Assembly: GCA_023053575.1 (NCBI GenBank)
Contig: JAKZAP010000011.1
Coordinates: 1,240,001-1,304,000 of the forward strand
DNA: 64,000 bases
Direction: 5' to 3'
Source: Branchinecta lynchi
Taxonomy: Eukaryota > Arthropoda > Branchiopoda > Anostraca > Branchinectidae
Positions 52,365 to 63,707 of the stretch are shown piece by piece (the stretch's first letter is position 1; each line of letters opens with the position of its first letter). Under the pieces are notes generated by a model, which saw only the letters and a list, made by a program, of their open reading frames with translations, searched no databases and had not been told where the DNA came from. A program made the translations under genes and the position numbers.

Positions 52365-53788
52365 TTTTGGGATCCCAAAACGTAAGTGGAGGGATACCTA
52401 TGACATCGCAAAAGTTGTCCGTCCGTCCGTCCGTCCGTCTGTCCGTCCGTCTGTAAGCACGATAACTCTCGAAGGGAATGAGATATTTTGATGAAACTTG
52501 GTGTGAGGGTTCGTTGGGTCGTCGGACCAGTCAAGTTCGTAGATGGGCTTTGTAGCTCTACATTTAGGGGTGGGGGAGGGGATTCAAATTAAGGGACAAA
52601 CAAAATAATTTGAAACAGCTAATGTGATAGTCGATTATGGGGTAAGAAGACATGCTGAACACGATGGTGAAAACCATTTTGTCATTGGACAAGTAGTTCG
52701 CCCGGAATCCGGCCAAAACCGGAAAGTTTGTTGAAAGTAAAAGTTTTATTTGAAGTTGATTATATGTTCGATTTAGGGGTAGGAAGACATGCTGAAGACG
52801 ATGGTGAAAATTATTTTCTCGACAGACAAGTATTTCGCCCGGAATCCGGCCCAGACCGGAAAGTTTGTTGAAAGTAAAAGTTTTATTTGAAATTGATTAG
52901 ATGTTCGATTTAGGGGTAGGAAGACATGCTGAAGACGATGGTGAAAACCATTTTCTCGATGGACAAGTATTTCGCCCGGAATCCGGCCCAAACCGGAAAG
53001 TTTATTGAAAGTAAAAGTTTTATTTGAAGTTGATTAAATGTTCGATTTAGAGGTAGGGAGACATGCTGAAGACGATGGTGAAAACTATTTTCTCGACGGA
53101 CAAGTATTTCGACCGGAATCCGGCCCAAACCGGAAAGTTTGTCAAAATTAAAAGTTTTATTTGGAGTTGATTAGATGTTCGATTTAGGGCAAGAAGACAT
53201 GCTGAACACTTATGTGGAAACAAGTTTCTACCCGGACATGTAGTTCGTCCGGAATCCGGCCAAAACCGGAAAACTGTTGGAAGTCAAAGTTTTATTTCTA
53301 GTTGATTAGATAAGCGATTTAGGGGTAAGAAGAGATGCTGAGTCCCTGTGTGACAATCGTATTTTACCCGGACATATAGTTCGACCGGAATCCGGCTGGA
53401 ATCGGAAAATTTGTTATAAGCTAAATTTCTATTTGAAGTTGATTAGATGTTCATTACTGGGGAAAGAAGATACCCTGATTTCGTCTTTGAGCTTTCTTTT
53501 TTCGCCGGACAAGTAGTTCTGGAGTTCGGCCGGAACCGGGAAATTGGCAGAAGTGGCAGGAAGTTTTCGTCAAAACAGATATGACTTATGGTAAACACAC
53601 ATGCTGAATCCAAATCTGAACTTGGTTTTCTCAGGTGATTAGCTATTTGGCCTTAATCTGTTTCTGAATTTTAATTGTAAAAATGTTCAAGGAGTCTGGC
53701 GAAGATTGGATCTGGCTAAGACAAGACCCAGTTGTCTGGATCAGATATTGAATTTTTGGGATCCCATCGAAACCTTTGGTCTTGTTTC
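52365..53788 (-). mobile_element. RF-A element, complete, 1.4 kb
   Basis: On the minus strand it starts ACAAGACCAAAGGTTTCGAT (53788) and ends TTTTGGGATCCCAAAAAG (52365). Six to seven core units are marked by GGCCGGATTCCGGGCGAA and GTCTTCAGCATGTCTTCCTA. Two neighbouring units (frames at 52773-52991 and 52910-53128) are nearly identical over 70 residues, showing recent unit duplication. The terminal block holds GTTATCGTGCTTACAGACGG and five tandem GGAC. Confidence 0.9.
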
Positions 53789-53789
53789 A

Positions 53790-54340
53790 CCAGCACAATA
53801 ATTGCCATTAACTGAATTTGTTTAAGGTTCGTGAAGTAACTGAATTGCAGTTCAGGGAAGCTGAGAATGTACTCATTGTTTTCATACACACGCAAAAGTT
53901 AGTCTAAAATTTCTCAATTAACTCCAGGAAATCTTCATTCAGATTTTATTTCGTAGTACGCTATATGTCAGAGTAATTCACGGTAACTCACAGGGATCCT
54001 CAGGAAGCACGAGAAAACGTCGCCCTAACGATTAAAACTCCTCATAAAACTCAACAACTCAAAGCCTACGTAAATCAATCAAGGCGATCGTTGGGGACAG
54101 CTGTGGTGCCGCTTCCGTCTGTTCCGTTAGGTACGCAACGATTTTGCATCGGCAAGGAGAGTTAGTCATCATGAGTATCTAGATATCCGCCTTTCTTCTT
54201 TTCCTTCGTCGCAATGATGCACGGATAGTCAGCTTTTCAAAATTTTGTTTGCTTCCCGGGGACTGCTTTCTTTACGTTTACTTCTATGATATGCCTGCAA
54301 AACAGACAAAACTTTAAAATGGCAGAGCTTATATTTCAAT
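53790..54340. other. no gene recognised
   Basis: Ordinary AT-rich sequence. No repeat family or coding signal that I can support. Confidence 0.4.
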
Positions 54341-54341
54341 C

Positions 54342-54545
54342 AATCAATCAATCAAGTTTAATACGAATAGCTCAAAGCTAGAAAAGGAATACAAATTTAC
54401 AAAATACACAGACACACAAGAAACAAATTAACTAATACACTTACAAGAAATTACCAGAAATAAATGATGGAATGAAACTACGTAAAAAGTGGGTAGAAGA
54501 ATTAGCGGGATATGGGGAAAACTTATTGCCAGTATTCCTCTCAGA
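54342..54545 (-). mobile_element. LINE 3' end, (TTGA)n tail
   Basis: Read on the minus strand it matches 36730-36930: CCCCATATCCCGCTAATTCT, GTAGTTTCATTCCATCATTT, CTTGTAAGTGTATTAGTTAA, and finally TTGATTGATTGATTGA. There is no coding part. Confidence 0.7.
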
Positions 54546-54636
54546 CCGACGCACGGAAGACGGGAGTGGAGGGTGGAATAGATGGGTCATCTGGGGACAA
54601 CACGTTATCTTAGCTCCAAAATTGTTTGAAAGAGGC

Positions 54637-56500
54637 ACTTGTTACGAGTAGCGGTACCAGAAAGCAGATGAGAATGTCGCAAAACACCCCACTCAACCAC
54701 CCTAGGATTGTACCTAGAAATAAGTATCTAGTTTCGCGCGAGTCTGAGCATTTTTGGCATCGTCTCGGATCATCTGGAGCAAATATTTCATCATAAGAGT
54801 TTGATCCCCAGGGAGTGCCGTTGTGTTACCGGTAGCCCTACCCTTAAACTCCCCCTACCGCGCCTGAAACCGGTTTAGCCACATAAACAGATTATCTAAA
54901 GATTATCTTTGAAGGGTCTGAACCATTCGGTGTTTTTCTTCTCTCCGGTTCAAACCCTGAAATAATTGTAAGTGCAGAGTATAGTATTGTTAATGTTTAT
55001 GTATTATATAAAGTAAGAATAAAAAAACCTTGAACCTTGAACCTTGAAAAGCAACTTCTCTTACCGGCCATCAAGTTTCACTCAAGTCTTAACTTTATTC
55101 GGGAAATTCCTGTACTCCCCCTCCCCACCGGGTTCAGATCCGGTCCGGACTCTAAAATATGTCATCCACGGCACATCATGTCTATACTATCCAAGTTTCA
55201 TTCAAATAACTCCACTTCGATCCCTACGCTAGCCATAAAATTTCCGCGACTCCCCCTTCAGACATCTTTTGCATATCTAGCTCATTAGTTCTTATCGCCC
55301 GTAAAGTTTCACTCGAAACGGACGCAAACTAAGAAAATCAGTAATTTACGAACTGCCCTTCCCTCTAGTCTCCCAGAAATAGTCGGATCCTGGAAAGAAA
55401 GTTTTCCTAAGACAGTGTGTCAGGTCCCTAAGTGTATTTGGTGGGGTCACTAACATACCTACCAAGTTTGATCGTCCTTAGCACATCTGGAAGGATCCAA
55501 GCTTGCGATCACCGAAATTCCGGGAAACCCTCCCAAAAGAGCCCCGACATGATCTGCTTCTGTCAATAAAGTATATGCTTAAATGCTTGTTCTTCCAGCA
55601 AATCCCATCCGATCCCTCGACGCTAAGCGTTTTTCGAACATTGTGGTGCCACCCCCCCCCCACCCCAGTGTAAGATCCGGTCTGGACTTCATGGAACATC
55701 TGAGAGTATAGCTCTTACCACTTGCCAAGTTTCATTCAGATCCTGACTCCCATTCAAAAGTTATGAATGTCACTAAATTCCGAATTCCCCGTTCTTCCAG
55801 TTCCCCCACGATGATCAGATCATGCAACTGACTATTGTCAAGTCTGTTTGTTCGGGTCCTGATAGGTCAGCCTAGTTTCACCATCCTCGTACATCAGGAA
55901 GTACTGAAGTTGCGGGATAATCACAATATTATTTGGCGATGCAAAAGGATAAGTCAGCTACATTTTATTAGAGCTATATTTCGGCCCTTCTTGGCAACGG
56001 TCCCCTTCAGGCTCAAACTCAAAGACGACCCTTGCCGAGAAGGGCCGAAATATAGCTCTAATAAAATGTAGCTGACTTATCCGTTTGCATCGTCAAATAT
56101 GATTCGCAGTCAGCTTGGGCTGGAGGAACATTTGATAATCACAATACGCCCCTCATAAAATTATTCTCATACTAGTTCTTTTTTGGCCGCTAGGTGCGCG
56201 ATCGCCCAATCCCTCTACTCTGAGCGACACGGGGTATTTCCAAATATCTAGTTCTATTAAGATCCGATCACCAGTTCAAGAGTTATAGACACCTTAAGAT
56301 TCCGGAATCCACCTTCTCTCCAATCAACCACGATGCTCGGATCGAGAATTGATTATTTCCAGCTTAATCGTTTGGGGTCCCTAATATGCCTGCCAAGTCT
56401 CATCATCCTAGCTTATTTGGAAGTGACCGAACTAGCCAAACCGACAAACCGACAGACTGACAGAAATTACGATCAATTTATCAGTATATCGCCATAAAAA
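54637..56500 (-). mobile_element. RF-B element with two insertions
   Basis: It starts GAGGCACTTGTTACGAGTAG, like the copy at 20993. It shows TAGTTTCGCGCGAGTCTGAG, AAGTTTCACTC, GGTTCAGATCCGGTCCGGAC and CCTGCCAAGTCTCATCATCC blocks and ends at TATATCGCCATAAAAACCGC. A retroposon 3' end (about 54955-55048, AATAAAAAAACCTTGAACCT then TGAACCTTGAA) and an RF-C foldback (55930-56099) lie within it. Confidence 0.75.
55930..56099. mobile_element. RF-C foldback, full palindrome
   Basis: The two ~70-bp arms are almost exact reverse complements. The left arm runs TATTTGGCGATGCAAAAGGA, then TAAGTCAGCTACATTTTATT, AGAGCTATATTTCGGCCCTT and CTTGGCAACGG. The right arm mirrors it back to GCATCGTCAAATA. The loop is about 25 nt. 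It is the best model of the family in the window. Confidence 0.9.
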
Positions 56501-56689
56501 CCGCTGAAGCTGAGTAATATATCCCGGGTGGGAAATGCGAGGCTCTCTCCAAGTAGCCTACCTAGTTTCATTAAGATCATATCACCCGTTCAAGAGTTAT
56601 AGATACATCAAGATTCCAGAATCTCCCTCCTTCTACTCCCAACAAAAATGACAGTCCCAAAACAAATTACCCCCTCCATGACCTCCCTC

Positions 56690-56885
56690 CCTTCACTCCC
56701 AACAAAAATGACAATTTTGAGACAAATCGACTGATTTTCAGAAAAAAACACTATTTTGACGAAAAATCGACTAATTTTCAGAAAAACGACTGTTTTCATG
56801 CAAAAAATCAACTGTTTTTACGAAATCGACTCGGTGATTTTTACCGACTGGCCGACAGCATTGGGGGGGGGGTGACGCCCCTACA
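56690..56885 (-). repeat. hAT-MITE word array (partial, reversed)
   Basis: CGACTGATTTTCAGAAAAA, CGACTAATTTTCAGAAAAAC, then TTTTTACCGACTGGCCGACA, a G10 run and GTGACGCCCCTA match 33672-33950 in reverse, so this is the left end of that MITE. The other end is missing. Confidence 0.75.
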
Positions 56886-56889
56886 CTTT

Positions 56890-57765
56890 ACTACCATACT
56901 TGAAGCAAGTCAATATCTGGCAAATGATTTGCATGCCAGATCCATAAACCACAAACAATTACCTGGTCAACATCTGGTGAAGCCGTAAACTAGGCCCTAA
57001 GTACCATGTATTTTTGTGACAATTTCTCAGACACCAAATGATCTCACACAACTTATATCCCATTACGTCTCAATCATTCTCAGCAAAAGATAGATACATC
57101 TTGGTAACATAAATAACAAATCTTACCATGACTGAAACTTAGGCTGTAGATATCCCTCTTCCACTGATCGTTCTTACTATATGTTCCTTTCTTCTCTTTT
57201 GTACTTCCTGATCGAAGAAAGAGCCAGAAATAGACGCTAGCTATCGCGGCATCTCCCTGCTGCGGAAGAGTTTCAGCTCAAAAAGAACAAGAATCATCCG
57301 ACAGAAAAATGAACACCTGAAAAGGATACAAACCTTCCTTTGCGTAACCTAATGGTACGTTTTCATCTCAATCTGGACGCCCAAAGCAAACGTATTGTCC
57401 TTATCTTTTTCCGGACAAGAACAACTTTTACAACAAAGTCCGGTTAAAGATAAATCTCATCCGCCTCCACCGCCGGCAGTATTTACTCCTATTTTGGGTG
57501 GTAATACACCGTATATGGAGAACTCAATTTTGCAATCTCCGATTTAGGACGGACTTTTTACAAGTTACGGTTTTTTCTCGGGCTGAGAGATGGAACTTCT
57601 GTTCATTATCCGTCCTCGCTGAGTGAACGCCAGCCTTCCAACTTCAGGCAACTCGGCTCATGAAACCTCGATTCAAACATAACACAGCTAAAGGTGTTGA
57701 CAGACTATCAAGGTTTTCCTATCCGGATTTATACACGAAACAAAAATAATCTTTATCGTCGAGGG
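56890..57765. other. no gene recognised
   Basis: No repeat or coding signal I can support. Confidence 0.4.
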
Positions 57766-57769
57766 TTTA

Positions 57770-57965
57770 ACCCCCCCCCCCCCGGCACCTATTCCCTGCC
57801 CCGGCCGAAACCAGCGTTGCCAGCCATAAATTAGGCAATTTCACTTCCAAACATGCTAATTTCTAATGTTCTAACACGTGTCAACCGGTGCCGGTAGCGT
57901 GGCAACCGTCGCCGGCAGCGTGGCAACCGGTGCTGGCAGCGCGGCACCTGGCACCTGCTGTATAC
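57770..57965. repeat. C run and GGCAACCGGTGCCGGCAGCG minisatellite
   Basis: A C15 run at about 57770 is followed by sequence shared with 45890-46030. From 57884 to 57950 there are three to four tandem units of about 22-25 bp (GTGGCAACCGTCGCCGGCAG and variants) ending in GGCACCTGGCACCTG. Confidence 0.65.
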
Positions 57966-58024
57966 AAAAATAGATAGTGGGCAACTCCTCGTTTACTGTA
58001 TAGAACATATGAAGGTGCTTGAAA

Positions 58025-58530
58025 TGTATGTATGTATGTATATTCTTTATAACCCGCTACATTCAAACTGAACAAGAACGGAGTAAATGGAAGAAAAAGA
58101 AATAAAGAACAAAAGAGAGAAACGCAGAATGTATACAGTACTACAGATAAAGTAAAACACAAAGAGCGAGTTAATCAGTGGTCATCCATTGGGCACAAAG
58201 TACTGGTAACCAAGGGTGTGCGGCCGTTCCAAGAACTGTCTGGACTAACTTATCTACAGCCTCGTTGGGTTCTACCAGGCTGGTAGAACTCCTGGTAGAA
58301 AGTCCTGGGACTGGGAGGAATTTCATTACGCAAGCATCCGACTCCGATCGTCTGTTGCAGTATGACGGTCTGGACAGACGATCAGGCTTTGCCGGCCGGA
58401 TTCTCTGCACTTCCATCACCAAGGTGAAAAATAAAAAAATGTACCTATGGAATTGATGATGGTGCAAAAAATCCGGGGAGGAATTCGAGTCAACGACCAT
58501 CCGACCCTGGTCGCCTATTCGCAGCATAAG
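58025..58530 (-). mobile_element. SINE with tRNA-like head and LINE-type tail
   Basis: On the minus strand the head (about 58530-58475) has GGTCGTTGACTCGAATTCC, a B-box-like segment. A body follows with a conserved CGGCCGGATTCTCTGCACTT (as seen on +). It finishes with GGGTTATAAAGAATATACAT and (ACAT)n at 58025-58045, the same terminus as at 570-645 and 13495. A tRNA-like head plus a LINE-shared tail is the usual SINE design. The frames on both strands are not genes. Confidence 0.5.
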
Positions 58531-58539
58531 TGTGTGGAA

Positions 58540-58745
58540 AGGAGTTCAGTTTTTTTCCGGCCGGATTTTATACACTTACATCATCAAACTGAATAAAAAT
58601 CAACTTTTCCGTATACAAGTGGTGACGGTACCAAAACTACTGTCAGTAATTCCATCCCGCAACCGCCCGACCCTCATCGTCTGTCAGAACCATAACCAAG
58701 ACAAATATTTTGAAGAGACCGACGCTAAACTGACAGCTGTCACTT
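58540..58745. repeat. second diverged SINE body unit
   Basis: TTCCGGCCGGATTTTATACA, then CTTACATCATCAAACTGAAT and AAAAATCAACTTTTCC, repeats the order at 58388-58445. It is probably a dimeric or neighbouring SINE. Confidence 0.4.
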
Positions 58746-58917
58746 AGCATAGCACTGTTCGAGAGGTCTTGTTTAAAAAACGTTGAGATCAGCTGTCGGG
58801 AAAGGATCGTCTTCGTCCAAGGGGCTAAGTTTTGTATCCTATCTATGTTCTGCTGACGATTCGCCTGGTTCGAGATATTAAATGTTTCTCCTAGCAGTCC
58901 TAGGATCTTCTCCAAGT
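58745..58917 (-). CDS. possible internal exon, unknown protein
   Basis: On the minus strand the acceptor GAACTGTTTTTCTTTGCCAG ends at 58918. The frame that follows reads DLEKILGLLGETFNISNQAN, then RQQNIDRIQNLAPWTKTILS and RQLISTFFKQDLSNS. The composition is that of a helical protein and overlaps no repeat seen in this window. No strong donor is visible before the frame enters the SINE-like sequence. I do not recognise the family. Confidence 0.3.
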
Positions 58918-58924
58918 CTGGCAA

Positions 58925-59220
58925 AGAAAAACAGTTCTTAATTGGATTTCTTCCATCTCGTTTACGACACTATAAACTAGCTTGGTACTTAAGATTACAA
59001 TGAAAGTATATAGACTTCAATCTCCATTGATCATGGGGAAAAACACTGACGATGATGATTTTATTGATACTTAAGAGTACAAAGTACAATAAAGTATATG
59101 GGCTTCAAATACTGACGACGATGATTTCACTTAAATGCAAGGAATGAATAGACAAACAAAATATCTAACCAAAAACGTATATTTTATTAGGTCAAAAAAT
59201 ATTTCAGTCCTGTTAACTAT
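58925..59220. other. no gene recognised
   Basis: AT-rich. GATGATGATTTTATTGATAC near 59050 and GACGATGATTTCACTTAAAT near 59118 form a short degenerate duplication. Confidence 0.4.
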
Positions 59221-59227
59221 TTAGTTT

Positions 59228-59460
59228 ATTTTTATGGCACCTGGAGGCTGCTTCGCACGTGCGATCACTTTTCGGTCACGTTTCGGTGGTAGGCATATCA
59301 GGGACCCGACCAAACTAACTTGGAAATAGTCAGCTCCTCGATCCCACCACCGTGGGATCCCACCAATCTTGAGGTTTGCCTAACTTTGGAATGGGTGAAT
59401 GGATCTTAATGAAACTTGATATTTGAAAAGACCTCTTGTCCCAAATAAATGCCGTGACAA
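59228..59460 (+). mobile_element. RF-B, left fragment
   Basis: It starts at TTTTTATGGCACCTGGAGGC and shows TATCAGGGACCCGACCAAAC, CCACCACCGTGGGATCC and GGATCTTAATGAAACTTGAT before leaving the family. Confidence 0.7.
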
Positions 59461-59655
59461 ATCCACGTTTCCAAGACCTTTTCAACCTTTAAGATCGCGA
59501 CCTTAAAGATCCAACTCCAAGAAAATCCCCACCCTTTAACCTCTCCCACCAATCCACGAGACATACAGGAAGAGTTTCATACCTGCGTTTGTAAACCTTA
59601 TTAACCAGTGATGTATTATTTTGTTATGTTGACTCAGCTTTTCGTTGACGATCGG

Positions 59656-60934
59656 TTTTTATGGCACTTGCCCTTCGGCCAAGTGCCATATAGCGATCGC
59701 AATTTCTGTCCGTCCGTCGGTCGGACGTTCGGTCGGTCAGGGTTTTGCTAGTTCGGGCACTTCCACATAAGCTAGGACGCTGAAACTTGGCAGGCATATC
59801 AGGGAACCAAAACGATTAGGTTGACAATAGTGATTTTCCCAATCCGAGCATCATGGGGGGAGTGGAGGGAGGGGGAATCCGGAATCTTGAGTTATTTGTA
59901 ACTTTTGAACGGGTGATCGGATCTTGAAATTTAATATTCGGAAAGAACTCGTGCTTCGTACGACTCACTTAAAATCCGGACCGGATTTGGTGACTTTGGG
60001 GGGAGCTGGAGGGGGGAACCGGAAATTTTGGGAAACACTCAGAGTGGAGGGATCGGGACGAAACCTGGTGGGAAGAACAAGCACATGTCCTAGATACATC
60101 ATTGATATAACCGGATCGAATTCGGGCACTGTGGGGGGGGGCAGAATTCAGTGATCCCGCGAGTTTGGTACTAGGACGATGAAATTTCGTAGCCATATCA
60201 GGGACCCAAGCAGACTGCCTTGAGAATAGTCTTTTCCCCGATCCAACCATCGTAGGGGGAATGGAGGGATGGGGAATCCGGAAATTAGTAACATGCATAA
60301 CTTTGGAAGGGGTAATCGGACGCGCATGAAACTTGACAAGTGTCAAGAACATTTGCCTCAGATGTTCCTTTTCAAATCCGGACCGGATACAATAGCTGGG
60401 GGGCTGGGAAAGGGCACCGGAAATCTTCTGAAAGGCTCAGATTCGAGGGATTGTGATGGAACTTGGTTGGAAGAACAAGCGTAAATCCTATATACATAAC
60501 TGACAAAACAGGACTGTATCGTGTCACAGGAGTTGGACGGGTGATTTATTCAAACAATGTTTCAAAGTCACCTTGGGCTCAAAGAATATTTATTCCGGTC
60601 TTGTCGAGTTAGGGTACTTCCAGATGTGCTAGGATTGAAACTTAGCCGGCCTATTAGGGACTCAAACATATTGACTTGAAAATAGTCCCTTCAATGATCC
60701 GACCGTCGTGGGGGCAGTAGAGGGATGGGGAATCCGGAATCTGGTGACACAAATAACCTAGGAACGGATGATCGGACGTACATAAAACTTTGACAAGTGT
60801 CAAGAGAGAATTTCTCACATGTTCAGTTTCAAGTCTGGAGTGGGTCTGATCACTGTGGGGGGGGGGCAGAAGGGGACAAACTGACAAGCATCCCAACTGT
60901 TCCGACAAGTGCCTTATGAGCTTTCAGCTCTTGT
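59656..60934 (+). mobile_element. RF-B element, 1.3 kb, both ends
   Basis: Left hairpin TTTATGGCACTTGCCCTTCG and GCCAAGTGCCATA. Right end ACAAGTGCCTTATGAGCTTT then CAGCTCTTGTT. The C/G-rich block set appears more than once inside, so this copy contains internal duplication, plus an RF-C flank fragment at 60543-60597. Confidence 0.8.
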
Positions 60935-61009
60935 TATCTGGTAAGTGTATAAATAACCTGACTTGAAGCGCTACTTCGGCGCCACGCGCTGTGAAAGTAG
61001 TTTTTAAAA

Positions 61010-61034
61010 ATAAAGTCTCTCTCTCTCTCTCTCT
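61010..61034 (+). repeat. (TC)n microsatellite after AATAAAG
   Basis: AAAAATAAAGTCTCTCTCTC is followed by further TC units. It separates two RF-B copies and may be a retroposon tail. Confidence 0.6.
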
Positions 61035-62792
61035 CATGTCCTATTTCAAGTCCGGACCGGATAGGATCCGATTAATGGGTGGGGGAGAGAGGGTCGGAGG
61101 GGGAACGGGAAATGTTGCGACACGCTTAGAGAGGAGCGATTGGGATGAAACTTTGTGAGGAAAACAGGCATAAGCCCTAGATACATACATTAGTGATGGA
61201 ACCGGACCGGATTCGGGCACTGTGGGGGGAGTTACGGGGCGGAATTTCGGTGATCGCGAGTTAACAACGTACTTCCAAATTTGCTAGGACGATGAAACTT
61301 GGCTTGAACATTAGAGACTTGACAAGATTGGCTTAAAAATAGTCAGTTCGCCGATCCGACCATCGTGGGAGGAGAGGAGGGAGGGAATCCTGAATCTTGA
61401 GGTATGGTATAACTTTCGAACGGGTGATAGGATCTTAATGAAACATGATACTTGGAAGGACCCCATGTCTCAAATGTACCATTTCAAGTCCGGACCAGAT
61501 CTGATGAATGTGGGGGGAGGTAGAGGGGAGAACTGGAAATCTCGTAACACGCTTAGAGGACAGCGATCGGGATGGAACTTGGTGGGAAGAACAACCACAA
61601 GCCCTAGATACATCGGTGACAGAACCTGACACGTTTCGGGCCCTGTGAAGTTGGAGGGGGGGGGGGGGTCTTGAATTCCGATGATTGCAAGTTATGATGT
61701 GTAATCAGATGTGTTATGACGATGAAACTTGGCTTGAACATCATAGACTTGACAATATTGGCTTAGCAATCGTCATTTTCTGGGTCCAACCATCCCTTGA
61801 GGTACTTGTCTTTACTTCGAAGAACAAAAAATACTTTTAAGCTAAATACGTTTTCATGATCTCCATGAGCCAATGATCATTTTTGCCTCGAGGGTTTTGC
61901 ATAGAAATTAATTTCTAGCTCCGTTCAAGTTCGCATCTTAATCGAAAAGTAAAAATTTTTAATCGCGTATGTTCATGATCCCCAAGGGCACATGATAATT
62001 TTTACCTCAAGGACTTGCTTACAATTAAATCCCTTGAAAGTCACCTAAACAATGAAACCATACTTGAACACAACATGGAGAAAGCATTACAGTCATGGCC
62101 ACGGAGAGCATTCTTCTCCTGAGCGTGACGTTTTCAAAATAGAGATGTTCGTTTCTGGAGGTTTGCACATGCAGACTCCAAGACAAAAAGCGCAATTCAT
62201 TCAAATCTTGTTCGGCGCTGGCCGGATCGTATTGGAATTTCTTCTAGATATGCGTTTGGGCTTAACTGGTTAAAAAATATTCCAGAAGAAAGGTTGATTC
62301 GAGACATTTGTTCATTTCTTAAATTGTTCGGTACTGAAATAAGGACAGATGCAAAATGGAGCAAAATACATAGCTTGGAAACCCTATTTCGTATTTGGAT
62401 TGCGTTTTCTGTAGGCAATGTTAAGGGAAGTCATACATATAGAGATGATACTTGGTACTCTTCATTCACGTGTCCTTTAAAGTACAAACAATGAGCAAAA
62501 ATATAGATTTTCATGATATTGATGAGTCTATCATCATTTTTGCTTTAAGGGTTTTTATTGCAGATGAATTTCTACTGCCCTTACACTTAAAGTGCGCATC
62601 ATAAAAGCCAAGTGAAAAAATAAAATACTTTTTACCAAACGATACATTCTCCTGATTTCCAAGGTCCCATGATTATTCTTATCTCAAGTGTTTTGTTTAC
62701 AAATTATCACAACAAACCCTCGAATTGGCAAATTCCTACTTTTATCCTTTGACCCAGCCTTGCAAGTGCCATATAAGCTTCTAGCTCTTGTT
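61035..62792 (+). mobile_element. RF-B element, interrupted by PB
   Basis: GTCCGGACCGGATAGGATCC, AACGGGAAATGTTGCGACAC and later duplicate block sets precede the AT-rich part. The right end is CAAGTGCCATATAAGCTTCT with AGCTCTTGTTT. The AT-rich part is split by the PB element at 62039-62476. Confidence 0.8.
62039..62476. mobile_element. piggyBac-like MITE (PB) inside RF-B
   Basis: The right end reads CGTGTCCT then TTAA (62477-62480). The left end is mutated (TGAA then AGTCACC). The intact RF-B copy at 19066-19069 has a single TTAA at this position, showing the pre-insertion state. The body matches 39724-40164 in reverse. Confidence 0.88.
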
Positions 62793-63446
62793 TCCGACGG
62801 AATGGATGTAAGCATAATTAAATCATTATTATACACTTATAGAAATCATCTTTGAACTACCTACTTAAACTAGAGAAAAAACAGTCCGATGACCACGATC
62901 CCTCTTGCCACAAATCTTGTATCTCTTACTTTAGCGACTGTCGTGTTAGCTGGCTAGTTGGGTGGTGCGGCTGGTGAAACTTTGCTATTCACAACGCCCT
63001 GCCAATATTTGGCTTGTCTGAATTCAGTTTACCGCACATAGTTTCTTCTGGCGTGTAAGCTGCATCTGTACAGGTCAAAAGATGAGACAACTATCCAGAA
63101 AACTAACCGCCTAGCCACTCCATTCATTGGCTCCACTTGCAACTACTTACCGCTTCCTCTTTATCGAAAATTCCGAATCACTTCCGCAGGTCTGTGCATA
63201 TTTTCGGAACATTTTATGATCGAAAGGTGGGTGGTGGTTACGGGTTCCCTTATCCATCGGTGACTCTACTGAGGAATGAGCAGTCAATACAATCTGATGA
63301 TTTCACTCTTATTACTGTCAAGAGCCCCACTTGGGAAAGCAGAGTAGTGGCGGAGTACAGTATGTTGTAACTTAGATATCAACAACTCTGTAATCACTTT
63401 CGCTACTGTCTATCCCTGGTCTGTAACAAGCCCGAGACAAATCGTA
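62793..63446. other. no gene recognised
   Basis: The frame at 63137-63370 is open for 77 codons from a non-ATG context and resembles no family I know. CTTCCGCAG at 63189 could be an acceptor, but the following frame does not match the missing dipeptidase exons. Confidence 0.4.
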
Positions 63447-63640
63447 CCAAGTTCGAGCGTGTTCCACCCTACTTACCGTAGTTACTACGCATGATCTCAC
63501 GGATTTTGGCTTCTTGGCGTCAGGGCCGGAACGAATCTTTCTATTTTCGACGAAATGTCTTGCCACAGGCTAATTAGGCAGATCGCGGCTCAGAGATCGT
63601 AGTTACCACGCTCCTTTTGGTGGTAAGCAAATACTGATAT
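63447..63640. repeat. shared repeat with GAGCGTGTTCCA end, copy 2
   Basis: GAGCGTGTTCCACCCTACTT, then ACCGTAGTTACTACGC, and later GTGGTAAGCAAATA pair with 49590-49290 in reverse. Confidence 0.55.
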
Positions 63641-63707
63641 ACTGATACTTATTTTATTAATAAACACAATTTAACTATTTACTATTTACACCTACTGCAC
63701 TAATGGA
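63636..63707 (-). repeat. retroposon 3' end, copy 2
   Basis: GATACTGATACTTATTTTAT, then TAATAAACACAATTTAACTA and CTACTGCACTAATGG, match 44995-45090. Confidence 0.5.

Noticed and set aside
52773..53128. Two paralogous 72-residue genes
   Set aside because: They are adjacent RF-A core units translated in the same frame.
63137..63370. Missing downstream dipeptidase exon
   Set aside because: No GLEDVSKYP-like segment or phase-2-compatible continuation is present in the frame.
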